From the NCBI GenBank assembly GCA_014621425.1, contig JAANBB010000197.1:1-64000 (forward strand): a DNA stretch of 64,000 bases, given 5' to 3'. Within the stretch, counting starts at the first letter, position 1. Each line of letters begins with the position of its first letter. A program made the translations under genes and the position numbers. The stretch comes from Cylindrodendrum hubeiense. Taxonomy: Eukaryota > Ascomycota > Sordariomycetes > Hypocreales > Nectriaceae. The notes under the pieces are model-generated. The model was not told where the DNA came from. It saw only the letters and a list, made by a program, of their open reading frames with translations, and ran no database searches. Shown in pieces: positions 9,088 through 21,246 of this stretch.

Positions 9088-12000
9088 TCACAACTTGGCA
9101 GTCTCAGCGGCATTACCGCCGTCCGATTGGGAGCTGACAGAGGAGTTGCCCTCAGAGGAACCAGTTGAGGAAGAACTAGACGCAGTGCCAGTAGACTCTG
9201 CAGCGTGCACCACGGTTTTCGTTGCGCTAGACTGGGTAGCAATGGTCACGATAACCACCTTGGTGCTCTGGCCCTCCGAACCCTCGGAGCTCTTATCTTG
9301 CGATCCGGTGGGCGCACTCTGGGGCACTTTGATGGTGTTAGAAGCCGCTGGAGCGGAGACACGCACAATGCTCTTGAAGGGAGTAAAGGCCTCGCCTGCC
9401 GAATAGGAGGCCGAACTAGTGGTTTCAGATGCGACGGCGCTCACGGTAGCGTAAGTCTCCACGTTATACGGGCCAGCTGGCTCCCCTACAGGGCAGATGG
9501 TGGTACTGACTGCAACGACCTCCGTGGTAACAAATGTTGTTTTGGATGAAGCGGGGCAGTTGGGGACGGTGGAAGGACAAGCGGTGACAGTGATAACGTT
9601 GGTGCTGAAAGCCGTGGAAGTGGTAAACTGAGCGTCGCTGGGTGCCTGAACATGTGTCTCAACAGCGGCCTCGGAGGTTTGAGTCTCTTCGGAGACCTCT
9701 GTAACCGGGCAGACGGTGGTGCTGATAGCAATGATTTCTGTCGTGATGTAGGTCGTCTTGGAGATGGCAGGGCAGTTGCTGATAGCGGATGGGCAAGCAG
9801 TGACAGTGACCACGTTGGTGACAAAAGCAGTAGAGGTGGTCATTACAACCGAGCTGGTAATATCGGAAGCAGATCCAGAAAATGTCTGCGTGGGATGAGT
9901 AGCCGAGTCTGAGGTAGTCTGAGTTTGCGACAAGACAGAAGACCCTGAAGTGTTGCCAGTCGAAGGGCCGGAAGCACTTTCCGAAGTTGAACCTGAGCCA
10001 TGGTAAGAGGCAGAAGTCTGCGAGACAGTAGAATCTTGAGAAACGGTCGAGCTCTGGCCATCATCGATAAATGTAGAGCTCTGAGAGATGGTAGAAGTTT
10101 GAGAAAGAGTGGGATCGTTAGAAGCGGTCGAGGTTTGGGTATCGGTGGGGACACCCGTGCTCTGGGAAGCAGAAGGAGTCTGTGAAAGAGTGGAATTATC
10201 CGAAGCGGTCGAACTCTGAGCGTCAGTGGAGGTCTCTGAGCTCCGAGGAGTAGTGGAAATTTCAGTGTCAGTAGACTGTCCGGCGGGAGTGGTCTGCTCG
10301 GACTGAGAAACGCCGGTCGAAGTCAATGTCAGGGAAGCGTAGGTAGGGGTCGTCTCAGACGCTCCAAGGGTGGTGAAATTGGCTGAAGTAACCACCGATG
10401 AAGTGCGGGAAGTGTAGGTGTTTGTGGGAGTGCCAGGGGCTCCAGTTGTCATGGAGGCAGTGCCATTAGCAGACGAACCGGGGGTGGAGATGGTCGGTGT
10501 AGTCGTAGTTGACTGAGTCGAAGCATCGGCAGATGAGGTGGTGGTAGCGGCATTGCAATCGACTTGGTCCTCAATCTTGATCTTGAGAGAAGTGCAGCCA
10601 TCAAGAGGAGCAGTTCCATGTCGAACGAGGCCAGTGTCAGTTTCACAGATGTAGAAAGCCGACTTGTCGTTGGACTTGCAGGTCAGCTCACCATCCGTCT
10701 CGGTACATTCGAGGAAAGACCAGGCCCCGGCGATGCTGGAAGTTTTGTACATGTACACGAGACTGTTTGTGTTTGTGTGAACAGAAGCGTAGACCGTTTC
10801 CGTGCCCACGATGGACTGCAGACGGCTATTGTTCACAAACTTCCACTCAAGATGGGCCTGGCTTCTGCCGTAGTCGACAGCCAAGAAGTTAGAGTACATG
10901 TAGAAGCCGTAGCTGGCTTCCTCATCCCCGACATACACACCGAGGCTGACGGGCGTAGAGGTTGCGTCGCAAGCGGGGGCAGCGCTGGTCGTAGCTGCGG
11001 CGGTCGAGCTGATGCTAATAATGTCTGCAGTGGTGCTAGATGCGATGGTGCTCGTAGCGGTAGCGTTGGACTCCTTATCGCGGGTGATTCTGAACCAGTC
11101 CGAGGTCTTGTATTGCCAGTCGTCAATGTTGGCAGGGTCTCCGCCGGTGCGCAGCGTTCGTCCCAGAATCATGTAGTCGCCAGACGGAATCTTGGTGCCG
11201 TTAGCGAGATATCCCTGGGGCCTTGCGTAGACTCCACCGGTGGAACGGGGGTACTGTTGCAGGGGGAAGTCGACAATTTCGCCGCTGAGAGCATTCGGAA
11301 CCAAGCGGAACGCACCAACCCAGTTGTTTTCACCTCCCACAGTAGGGTAGGTCCAATCGCTCGGTTGCCAGTCCTTATTCACATACTAGAGGCGAATCGT
11401 CAGCATTGTCTAGTCGTTGAGGAAATGAGGGCCTTACGTCGAAGCTGAATTCCCAGGTTGACCAGAGAAGGTTGAAGAAGGCCTGAGGGACGTCCGTGCC
11501 ATCCTCGAAGCTATACTCGTGGCCCTCTTCTACTAGGCCACCGTAGCCGCTGAAGAACAATGGTGTGCCACGCTCCATCTCCCAGATATCGCTGGCGTAG
11601 ATGCTTCCTTTAATTCCCATGTAGGTGATTCGGACGACCTCCGCGTTGTCGCCGATCAAGACGATGCTACCTCCGTAAACTGGGAGCATGCTCGCGCTAA
11701 TGGTCTCTGGCTCGGTAAAGGTAAGGGTCAAAGTCTTGGTCTCTCCAGCGCCGACAGTGAGGCTTTCAGTCGAGAAGGACACTTCTGCAACGTTACCGGT
11801 TCCATTAGAATATTCGGGCTCCAGGGAAACCCACGCGTCACCCCTTCCCTTGGTATGGGAGGTGGTGCCAGCCTCATGTGTTATGATGTACGTGATGGAC
11901 TCATCACCTGAGTTGGTTACCTGGACACTATGCGTGGCCTTGAAGTTGACGGTATCGTTGAGGTTCAGGTTGGCAGGGCTGATGGATGTCGAGTAGAGGA

Positions 12001-14180
12001 TGACCTTCTCAGCATCAATCAAACCAGCGCCTTGCTTGGCAACAGAACTTGGGATATTGTTAGCCCACGTCAATATCCAATTGTGATTGCAAGATACTTA
12101 CGCAAGATTGTCAGTTCCATCGTTGTGACGAACAGGCTTGCCACTAGCAATCATTCGCTCGTGTGCCACTAAAGCTCCGCCATCGCCCATAGCCGCACGT
12201 CCACCACGGGAGCCAAAGAAGAGCGCACCAACACCGGCAATCTAGCAAAATGGTCAGTTATTCAACACTCTCGGAGAATCGAGCAGAAAATGCGTACATA
12301 GGGAGTGGCCATGCTGGTTCCGGAGTACACGGCCCAGCTGCCCTGCGAAACCGGCCAGGTGGACAGAATAGAGCCGCCGGGAGCAGAAATCTCAGGCTTC
12401 ATTCGGCCATCGAGAGTAGGACCCCAGGAGCTATAATCGTTGATTCGACCATCGCCGAACGATGCCCTAGGGATGCTAATGGCTTCGTAGTTGTGAATAA
12501 ACTCGAACGTGACGTCGTAACCGTTCTCGGCCTGAGTAAAGAGCCAGTCTCCGTCATCGTAAAGAATGAGAGCGGCTATCAGGGGGCGATCAGTTTGATT
12601 ATCATGGAGATGAGTAAGAGAACAAACTTACACTCGGGTTGTTCCGAAGAGTAGCTGACTCGGTCGATGTGCTCCCAATCCCCACCCTCGGTCTGGACGT
12701 AGAAGACATTCTTTGCCTTGCCCATGAGGGTGGTATCCTGCAACTGCCAACTGCAATCGCCACGGCTGCGCCACGTTAGCCTGGAGAATACATAAATGGT
12801 AGATTTTCTTACGGGATGATCATCACAGAGTTGCTGGCGGCGTCGTTCAGATCCCAGTTGCAAGCATCGAGGTCACGGGCGCCCTCCTGAACACTAGAGG
12901 AAACCGTACCGTTGATGCTGAACTGGCCGTATGACGGGCTCAAATAGACCTAATTAATGTAAGAACACCCATTCTTGTAGAGTTCACGGACGTAGTGCTT
13001 ACGATTTCTCGCTCTTCGCCGCCCGACGACGTTGCCACGACGGTGTAGGCGACCCAGTCCTCGGCCTGTACACTACCGACAGTGGTGCTGTCGAAGCCGT
13101 TACCACCGCTGCTGGTGTAAAATGGTCCTGAAATGAAGTATTAGCATCAATCATCTGCAGTGGCGAAGTGGGTACTCACCCATGGCACCGCTGTTGCCAG
13201 CTGCAATCACAACCAACGCGCCCTTGGCCTGGATGGCAGTTGCAACCTCAGCAGTGGGCGTGTCTGCAAATCCACGGTCTGAGCCCAGCGAAGCACTGAT
13301 GACATCGGCGCCTTCTTCGTAGGCCTGGAGGAAAGCGGCGACGATGACGTCCTCGTATGTGCCGTCATCACAACCAAAGACCTTGTAGGAGCGAATGCGT
13401 GCCTTGGGAGCCACACCAGGGAGATAGTCATCTCCACTGGCGGCGATTCCGGCAACGTGGGTTCCATGACCAAGGCAGTCCATCGGGTCGTTGTCGGGGG
13501 CATATTCACCTCCGACGACATAATTGTCGCCGACCAGGTCATAGCCAGACTCAACCCTGAAACCAGATCCAAAGCCGCCGCCAAAGGCTTCATGGGTGTA
13601 GTCAATTCCGCTATCGACAAATGCGATGACGACGTCTTCTCCAAAGTAGCCGAGGGAGTGCATCTTGGCCACCTTGGTGTCGTTGTGCGGGCTCCAGGCG
13701 CTGTACTTGCCGCTGGGGCTGGACTGGACGATCGCCGAGCCATCAGTAGGGGTCGTCATGTACGAGGCTTGCCAGATCCTCTCAACCTCGTCAAGAGCCT
13801 CAATATCGGCAACAGTTTGGTTGTCGGCGGCATTGAGGTCAAACGAGGCACCGTGGAAGAGGTCTGAGTCGAAGCTCAGCGCAGGGCTTGCGGCTCCTCC
13901 AGTCTCCTGGAGCTTGTCATAGAATGCATCACTATCCTGTAGGAAGTTTATTAATATTATTATTGATGAGTGGGTTGAAGTCACATACTGTACTTCCATC
14001 ACGCTTCCTAAACTTGGCAGAGCCGGTTTGGGAGAACTTGACAATGTACCGCCCGGAGCTGGAGGTGAATGCAGGCGCCGTCTCGGCAGCCGACACGGCT
14101 GCCTCGGTCGTCTCGCCAAGAACATTCCCAGACAGGAGTAGCACCGAAGCTACAGAAACGAGTGACTTCAGGACACCCAT
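9088..14180 (-). CDS. Secreted subtilisin-like serine protease (S8) with PA-like insert and giant Ser/Thr-rich tail
   Basis: Nine exons: 14180-13989, 13936-13180, 13127-13003, 12949-12813, 12765-12632, 12575-12298, 12241-12102, 12047-11438, 11385-9088. All phases close; 1556 aa. A signal peptide (MGVLKSLVSVASVLLLSGNVLG) and an inhibitor-like propeptide precede an S8 domain with Asp172 (AFVDSGID), His221 (GHGTHVAG), oxyanion Asn312 (AAGNSG) and Ser536 (GTSMATPY). Between His and Ser lies a PA-like insert (MIIPRGDCSW). This is the large Vpr/C5a-peptidase-like layout of fungal subtilases. An Fn3-like region follows, then a Cys-containing domain of unknown type, then about 450 Ser/Thr-rich residues with a duplicated module. 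It is probably secreted and wall-bound. The stop at 9088 is doubtful: a hydrophobic tail continues in another phase to 9002. Confidence 0.85.
9486..9846 (-). repeat. Duplicated 48-residue module in the subtilase tail
   Basis: Two in-frame copies, about 9702-9846 and 9486-9630, encode closely similar modules. Each runs FxTNVxTVTACPS, then NCPAxSKTT, then TTExxAxSTTxCPV. The Cys spacing is kept. Modules of this TVTACPS type occur in fungal GPI-anchored wall proteins. The copies differ at only a few positions, so the duplication is recent or homogenised. Confidence 0.75.
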
Positions 14181-15617
14181 GATGAGACCTGTTGGATAAT
14201 TTATGCCAAGGAGAGAATGGGCGGGATGCCTTAAGCCTTCATCTATCTCAAACGACAATGCTACTGCTTCTTATACATGAATAGCCAGGCTCATTATGGG
14301 TTCGGGAATCACGGGCTGCGTTCCTCAAAACGCCCCACAGCTCATCTCCCATCCTTGCTGCCGTATTCCGTAGGTGCCTCTTGGTCTTGTGCAGCTCACC
14401 TGATTAGATCCATCTGATTAGATGGATTGATAAGAAGATGCCATCGACTGCTCCTCCACTCCTATATCGGCCGCACAGGCTAGCGTCCAATCTTAACGAG
14501 GTCCCCACCCGCAGCGTAACGGTCGTCTTGGGATCCCCGATTCATCCATGTGTTCATCCATTGTTTCTCTGGTTCCTCCAATCAAGTGCCTGCGCTTGGG
14601 CAGATCAGACCACCAGCTGACAGGTCCAACGACACCTTCCGTCGAGGCAAGGCCACAAGGAGCTTGCCGAGAACCTGCCAAGTAAACTCCCAAAGCGCTA
14701 ATGATCATCACAGGGGCTCTCTAGACGCAGTATTGATACGGCCCCTGCGTGGTGCGGTAATGGCGGCCGAGCTTAAACCATGAGGTTAGTGCGTTGCCTC
14801 TTTGGGCTTCGATGTCGCCTCGCCAAGGCTGAGCCAAGACCACCACGGCAGAGGCATTTTCGCCCTGTAGATGGAACTAGAGAAGGTGATAATCCGATGT
14901 CGGAAAATGTCACGCTGAATTTGTAACCGGTTCCTCTTTTTTTGCTCCTTTTAGACTGACAGCTTACTGCCTTGCCACGTGGAAAGTGGAAAGTGCGTCT
15001 GAACTCGGAGGGCATACGGATAATAATGCCAAAACACATTAACTAATGAGGCAACAAGCTGCTGCAGCTCGGCTATAGATTACCAGCACACATCCCATAA
15101 CATCTCAATGACGGAATTAACTACCCAAATAGGCGTGGGTAGCATTGGGAGCTAGAATGTTCGTCTTGTAGAGCCACACATCCCTGCCAACCTTTCGAGG
15201 CACTTTTGCATTGGTGGACTTTATGCCTTAGCCTTTTAGACTCAATTGCTACTGAACCTAGTTGTGCTGCTCCGTGGGGTGAGGTAAATAACTAAAAACG
15301 CGCAGCCGCTGTCCCGTCCTACTCCAGGGCTTTCCGAATCCATTGGGGAAGGGTCGCATGCCCAAATAAATACAAAGCGACGTCCACATAGCATCACGAC
15401 GGCGCGGGAGTTTAATATTTAGTGAAATAGACTGGTCACGTTAACAGTTCTAACGTGGCTAGTCAAGCTGTCGAAAAGAGTGACAGCCTCGTGTATTTCC
15501 ACATCAAGGGGCATAAGTCAACCGTCTCATCCATGAAAAGGGCTACCATTTGGACATGGTATTTAATTTTGAGTGAGTTCAATCGGCTCAAGCTATGCTT
15601 CACTAGACAATCAAACA
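14181..15617. other. Intergenic between the subtilase promoter and the FAD oxidoreductase 3' end
   Basis: 1.4 kb without a credible gene. The right-hand end of the subtilase promoter abuts 14181, with TTATACATGAATAG at about 14271. The rest holds only short open frames with no recognisable feature. Confidence 0.5.
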
Positions 15618-17199
15618 CTAAAGATGGCTTTGAGGCGCTTGGCTTCCCCCCGACACGATGTGATCCATCAATGTTTCTGCAGCCATGTCCAGACTAAAAG
15701 CTTCAAGCCTTTCAGCGTCCAACAAATATGCTCTTGGAAATTGAGGGATATCCGTTTCCCCCAATACCATACGGGCAACCGCTTCACCACTGAGCCAACA
15801 TTTGTCCATTCCATGGCCATTAAAGCCCGCAGAGATCCATTCTCCATTCCCTTGTCTCCCCGTTAGGTCAATCGAAAGTTTTCCCACGAGCGGCATACCG
15901 TCTGCCGTGAATCCCATGATCCCCGACCAGACTCGAAGCGGTGTAGCTGGATTCGTGTCCTTCCATATCTGTGAAGCTGCCGAGCAAAGACTCTCATTTG
16001 CGTCGTCGGCGACAAAGGAGTCATCACTAGTCAGTAAGCCGCCAAGTCTCTGGGCTTCTCCACCTAGAAACATGACTCCTGTTTGCGCATTTTGCTGCGC
16101 ATAGTACAGACCAAGCTTTAATAGTCCAGTTTTTGCGTCATAACTCCCCTTGGAAACGTGAGACCATGAAACTTTGTCTCCGAGATTCGGGAAGGACGGT
16201 CCCAGCTTCTGAGTGGACATGGTGCCTCTCAGAGGGTATAGTTTGCCGGACAAATTTGGTATCAATCTCGCTGAATACCCATTCGTGCAATGAACGATCT
16301 TCGTAGCTCGAATCTGTCCCCTTGGGGTATGTAGCGTGTAGGGGTAGGCGCTTGATGGTGCAGTTTTATAGTCAATGGATGTGACAGGAGTACTGGTTTC
16401 TAGAGTGAACCTGCTGTGATAATCCTTTCTGAGAGATGCTAGAATTGCCGTCATGAGTCTATATGGCCATAGTGCCGCAACGCCGTGTTGCTCGGTAACA
16501 CCGACGACGTTTCCAAACTGGAATTCCTGCGATTTGAGGGCTTTTTAGGCATGGAGTTTCAGCTCTAGGGTAGGTGTATCTTACCCCGATCCCCTTCTCT
16601 TTGGTAGTCACCTTGTACGTCAAATCTCCATCAGGCACGGCTTTGACGAGTTGATCAATGGTGCGAATAGCGTCCCTGAATGATTCCCTGTCTCCAAAGC
16701 CAGTCACTGTGTTTACAGAGCGAAACTCGACGGCGGCTTGGTCAGCCGGATTGAGTTCACCCACGAGATCCTTGATACGGCGGATGTTGGCCTCACTGAA
16801 TCGCACAGTTTCTACAGCACGTTCCAATCCAATGGAGCTGACAAGGCTTGAGAAGAGCGAATCGCTGTCAGAAACGAGGTGTCCTCCATTGCGACCAGTT
16901 GCCCCGCTCACGGCTGTTCGAGCCTCTAGCATTGTGACACGAAGCTTCGCGGCAGAGGGGTGATGTAGGATTGAATGAGCGACACTGCAACCGGTGATTC
17001 CAGATCCGATGATGACTATGTCAGCATCCTCGGGAAGGGTAGACGACTGCGCGTTGGATATCGTTGGATGTGCTGGTTCCTGCCAAGCAGCAACAGTCGG
17101 ATTCGAACTTGGCAAGCCCGGTGGGAGCCGGATATGCGCTTTGACATCTTGAAGGAAGCCTAACAGGGTTAGCAAAATTGTAGAGGACTGGAGAGACAT
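15618..17199 (-). CDS. FAD-dependent oxidoreductase, DAO family
   Basis: Exons 17199-16585 and 16526-15618 give 507 aa. The intron is GTAAGA..CGCAG and phase 0. The dinucleotide-binding motif IIGSGITGCS lies at about 63-72, preceded by the family's N-terminal IRLPPGLPSSNPT stretch. The FAD contact ATGRNGGH and the late ATD-like motif SGIMGFTADGMPLVG plus FNGHGM near the C-terminus define a D-amino-acid/sarcosine-oxidase-type fold. It probably oxidises a C-N bond of an amino acid or amine; the substrate is unknown. The N-terminus is ambiguous: ATG 17221 followed by a 49-bp intron (17208-17160, with GCTAAC branch) would give MTNLGFLQDVK instead of the hydrophobic MSLQSSTILLTLL start. It is divergent from the esterase gene, which suggests shared control. 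Confidence 0.85.
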
Positions 17200-17221
17200 T
17201 GCACCAACCTAGATTCGTCAT

Positions 17222-17808
17222 GATGGTGGGTGTAAATGGGTGTAAAGGACCAAGTCAGCTGAGCCATGCATCTCGAGCCGCGAGTATTTATTAGTCCGTC
17301 TCGGACATCGAATTGAAACATGCCGGCGGCTAGAACCGGGGGAATTGAAGCCATGTGACCCGCAAGCCGCCATTTCAGTGGCTAGAGCCGTTTTAGTTAT
17401 CTGGGAAGAGCATACGAAGTGCATGCGAAGTGCGTACGAAATAGTGGCAACCCATGCCCGAGATAACTTGCCGGTCCAAGTCCCGGTCCAACATGGCACG
17501 CGACAACGCTCATAGCATCCCCATCACCATCGGCGGATCGCGCGTCTGGATGCCTAATGGGGATTAAGTTGGAATCTTTGCGAGCTGGTCTCCCAGATCA
17601 GATGTTCTGGATTCGCGCGCTCTTTTGCCTACCACATTGGGACTAGTGGGCCCCAGGCTCCACAAGCAGATGTACAGACTTGCCTGAGCCTTTGAGTCAA
17701 AGAGTTCAGCTTTGGAGACGGGAGCGGACTAATTAAAGAGCCACGGGTCCCCCATATTGACTCTATTGTATTATTTCACCCTTAAATTAACTTACAATTT
17801 CCCCCATC
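17222..17808. promoter_or_regulatory. Bidirectional promoter region (oxidoreductase / carboxylesterase)
   Basis: About 590 bases between two divergent start codons. Palindromic CCGG/CGG-type trinucleotides (CCGGTCCAAGTCCCGG at about 17470-17487) could be Zn2Cys6 regulator sites. A TTGTATTATTTCACCC stretch lies near 17766 ahead of the esterase ATG. The role is inferred from position only. Confidence 0.4.
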
Positions 17809-19534
17809 ATGCCTGCAAGTACAGCTCCCACGGGAACCACAAAACTGAGAGTCGAAGGGCTCGGAGACGTGGAGGGCCTCGAGTTCCCTGCTGGAGTCCG
17901 CCAGTTCTCAGGCATTCCGTACGCAACAATCACTAAACGCTGGACGCGTTCGCGCCTCAACTCTTCGTGGCCGGATAACTTTCACAACGGCACTAAACTG
18001 GGGTATGTGTTCTGTATGTCATACAAAACAGATAAAATATTGACTCTCTTCCAGATGCAGTGCTCCCAACCCTCCCGAGTACAACAGTGACGTGGACGTG
18101 CTTGTTCCCGTTCTCATCCCCGCCCATTACGAGACGCCTGTCAAAGACGAATTTAATTGCCTTGTTATGAATATTACCGCGCCACCGGTTGAGTCTGACG
18201 CCAGGCTCCCTGTGATGGTGTATATTCATGGTGGTTCCTTTTTATATGGCGGTGCAAACATGGGCGTCTTCGATGGAGTTAATTTTGTCACTCACGCGCT
18301 GTCTCGAGAAACGCCTGTCATCGCCGTCAACTTCAATTATCGTGTTGGACTAGGGGGGTTTCTCGCCTCCACGGCCATCAAAGAGGATCTGGAGCATGAC
18401 GGCTATGAGGGTGTGGGAAACTTTGGACTCTACGACCAGCAAGTTGCTATTCACTGGGTCAACCGCTACATCGCGTCATTCGGCGGAGATCCAGACAACG
18501 TTACCATCTACGGCGAATCCGCTGGAGGAATGAGCGTTTCTCACCAGGTCGCTGCGAAGAACCCTGCACCATTCCACAGGGCCATAGCTATGTCTGGTCA
18601 TATAAATACCATCCCGGCGTGGACCTTGGAGCGACACGATATACACTATCGGGCCCTCCTTACATATCTAGGCATCGATCCAGACTCCCCTTCAGGACTT
18701 GATCAGCTTCGCAAAGTCCCTCAAGACGTGGTTGCTCGCGCAACATTACCGGTAGAGGGCATATTTGTTGCAACGGGAAACCCATGCGACGACGGCGTCT
18801 TCCACGCAGCATCACCAAACTTCGACACAATCGCATCTCCGCCTGATTGGCTCAAGTCTTACATGGTTGGAGATGTGCATGATGAAGGCATGATCTTTTA
18901 CGAGAGTTTCTGTGAGGATAATTTCTTATCCGTCCAGACCCACATGGCTTCACGACTAGGCCCAGATGCCACTGATGCCATTCTTGGGCTATACGGGATA
19001 ACTCCAGACCTTCCCAAAAGCGACTTCGTTAAGTTGATGGAGGTCATGGCCGGCGATTCCACTTTTAAAGCCCACAATTGGGTTGCAGCCCATCGCTCCC
19101 AAGTCCAGCAGACATTTGGTTATCACTTTGATCAAGCCTGCACCCACGAAGGTCCTTTCCAAGGACTAGCGTACCATGGATTAGACCTGCTCTACCTCTT
19201 TCTCAACTTTGATGAGAATCTCTCACCAGCACAGCAGGAACTCGCCAGATCTATGGCCAATCACTTCATCGACTTCGCTCACGGGAAAGCTCCGTGGCCG
19301 GGTGTCAGCCAAAATACATCCTGGATGCGTTATGGACCAGATGACGGCTGCAAGGTCGTCACTGAAGCCGAAGACGAGCAAGTACGCAAGTACTCGCGCA
19401 TGCAGAAAATCATCCTTATGGGTGTGTACAAAGAATTTACTCTTGCGGTAGACGATATTGCCGTGAAGAGGCATAGGATGGGAACCTTCGAATGGAAACC
19501 GGATGCAATGGGCTATGAGACTCGGGATGACTAG
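17809..19534 (+). CDS. Type B carboxylesterase (alpha/beta hydrolase)
   Basis: Exons 17809-18002 and 18055-19534 give 557 aa, a normal length for type B esterases. The intron is GTATGT..TTCCAG and phases close. The nucleophile elbow YGESAGGMS puts the catalytic Ser at about 220. The oxyanion-hole HGGSF lies about 95 residues earlier, and the acid and His candidates are in the later GDVHDEG and LAYHGLDLLY segments. There is no signal peptide, so it is probably intracellular. It should hydrolyse a carboxylic ester; which one is unknown. It is convergent with the Zn2Cys6 gene and divergent from the FAD oxidoreductase, consistent with one pathway. Confidence 0.88.
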
Positions 19535-19657
19535 TAGCTGGGTGCAGCGAATATCTGCATGCAAGAAATGGTCATGTTTGAGCAATGGTACGTTAATGGA
19601 AGAAACACAGCGGTGGAGTATTTATTTACTGTATTCCATGTGCCAGGTGATATTAGA

Positions 19658-21246
19658 TTAGTATAAATACATCTCAATCTTAAGCTCTGCTGCAAAATCG
19701 GAAGCCAAAGTGAGCCTCGATGCGTCGGGTTGAATCTTTGCCCTTTCCCAAACCTCCTGAATGATATCCCATGCTACTTGGCTGTTCCGTCCCTCGCCGT
19801 TGTTTTTCAGGTGGTGAAATGTAACACCGGCCAACCTCCGCTCCTGGGTCTTTGTCTCTGTGAATAGACTGGCGATAAATAAAGGATAAATTATAGCGGT
19901 AACAATCTGCTGCTGAAAGTTGAATGCTCCAGAATCCACAATTGCTTGGATAGATGCAAAGACCTTCATTCGCACAAGTTCCGTGCTGGGGTTTTCCGTA
20001 ATGACCGCCCCACTCCCACAACGAGTCGCGATAATGGATCGAAGTGCCCGGCTGTGAAGGATAGCAGCCATTCGGAACGCCTCCCAGATATGAATCTGAA
20101 GAAAATCGGTTCCAAGCTCGCCCGTCCATTCAAGGAGTCTTTTCTCAGCGAGGGGAGCTTCCAAATCAGCAATCAAGTTGATGAGCGTGTACGGCAGACC
20201 CGACGTGTGCTCAATGCCAGACTTTTTGCCAGGGGATATATATGAAGTCCATAGGTGCATCGGCTGACTAATTCGGTTCAACGTCAAGTAAGGAATATCT
20301 AGAAGCGCAATTACTTCCATCAGATGATCAGCAAGCCGCGGGCGTTGAGCATTACTGAGAAGACCTCTGTGTTGTAAAACTCCACATAGTCCCTTCATAA
20401 GGGGCGTCCAAATGTACAACGAGGATATCTAGTAAGACATTAGTGTAATTAAAAGTTGGGTGAGGTGGTAAACTCACGCTGACGCTGCATAGAAGGATAC
20501 CTGTTGAAAGCGTGACGTCCAGTACTAACTTTTCGGGTGTTGCAAGGTCTTCGAAGTAACCGGCAAGGGCGGATTGTAGATATATCGGAGTCAAATGCCT
20601 ATGCTCCTCTTCTAGACTTGCTTGGTATGCTAGGCAAGTCTGTCGGAGAGACGTAGATGTGTCACAAAGAGGCAGAATATCTGATTCCAACATGCTGCCC
20701 TGTCCATTCCTGCCCGTGAGGGTCAAATGCCCGCTGGCGGCAACTGCGCACGAGTATCAACATGATTCAAGTCTGCAAGATGGGTTCTCACAGTTTTCCA
20801 TCAGTCTCTGTGATATTTCATCGTTTGGTGGTGCCTCTACGCCGACGGAGGAGCTGGCCCCGTGTTGAAGATAGAGGACATCCAGTTGGCTGTCCGGCGA
20901 CCAAGCAAGATCCGAGTCCACGGTATTATCAAGCTCAATAGAGGCATCGGACGAAAGATTTGCATCCCCACTGTCTATGGATCTCTGTTCGGGGCGCGAT
21001 TGACGTACTGGATTTAAGAAAACACCCGTTGTCGGCGTGTCCAAATCAGATGGCCCCCATACGAGGCGTGTTTCATACCCTTCACAAGTTATGTTTGCTT
21101 TGATGCATCGCTCGCAAGCCGGGTGTGCTTCGTCACATTTCTTATGTCGCTTTTTGCAAGTCCAACAACTATCACTTGTAAGTATGCGACTCGGCGTATA
21201 GTGACAGGGAGCAGGGGCAGCACCCTTTTCGAGATCGACGGATCAT
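19658..21246 (-). CDS. Zn2Cys6 transcription factor with fungal-specific C-terminal domain
   Basis: Four exons: 21246-21224, 21174-20792, 20743-20478, 20428-19658; 480 aa. The first exon is only 23 bases and splices in phase to complete the usual N-terminus MIRRSRKG-DSCWTCKKRHKKC. The six zinc-binding cysteines are at 11, 14, 21, 28, 31 and 38 (CX2CX6CX6CX2CX6C). The remainder is helical, of the Fungal_trans_2 type. It should be a nuclear DNA-binding regulator, and its place inside a compact run of metabolic genes makes it a candidate pathway-specific regulator. The tiny first exon depends on a GTGCTG donor, which is weak, but gives a textbook start. Confidence 0.8.

Noticed and set aside
10564..11448. 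294-codon plus-strand frame
   Set aside because: It lies fully antisense to the subtilase coding exon, and its length comes from the codon bias of the real gene.
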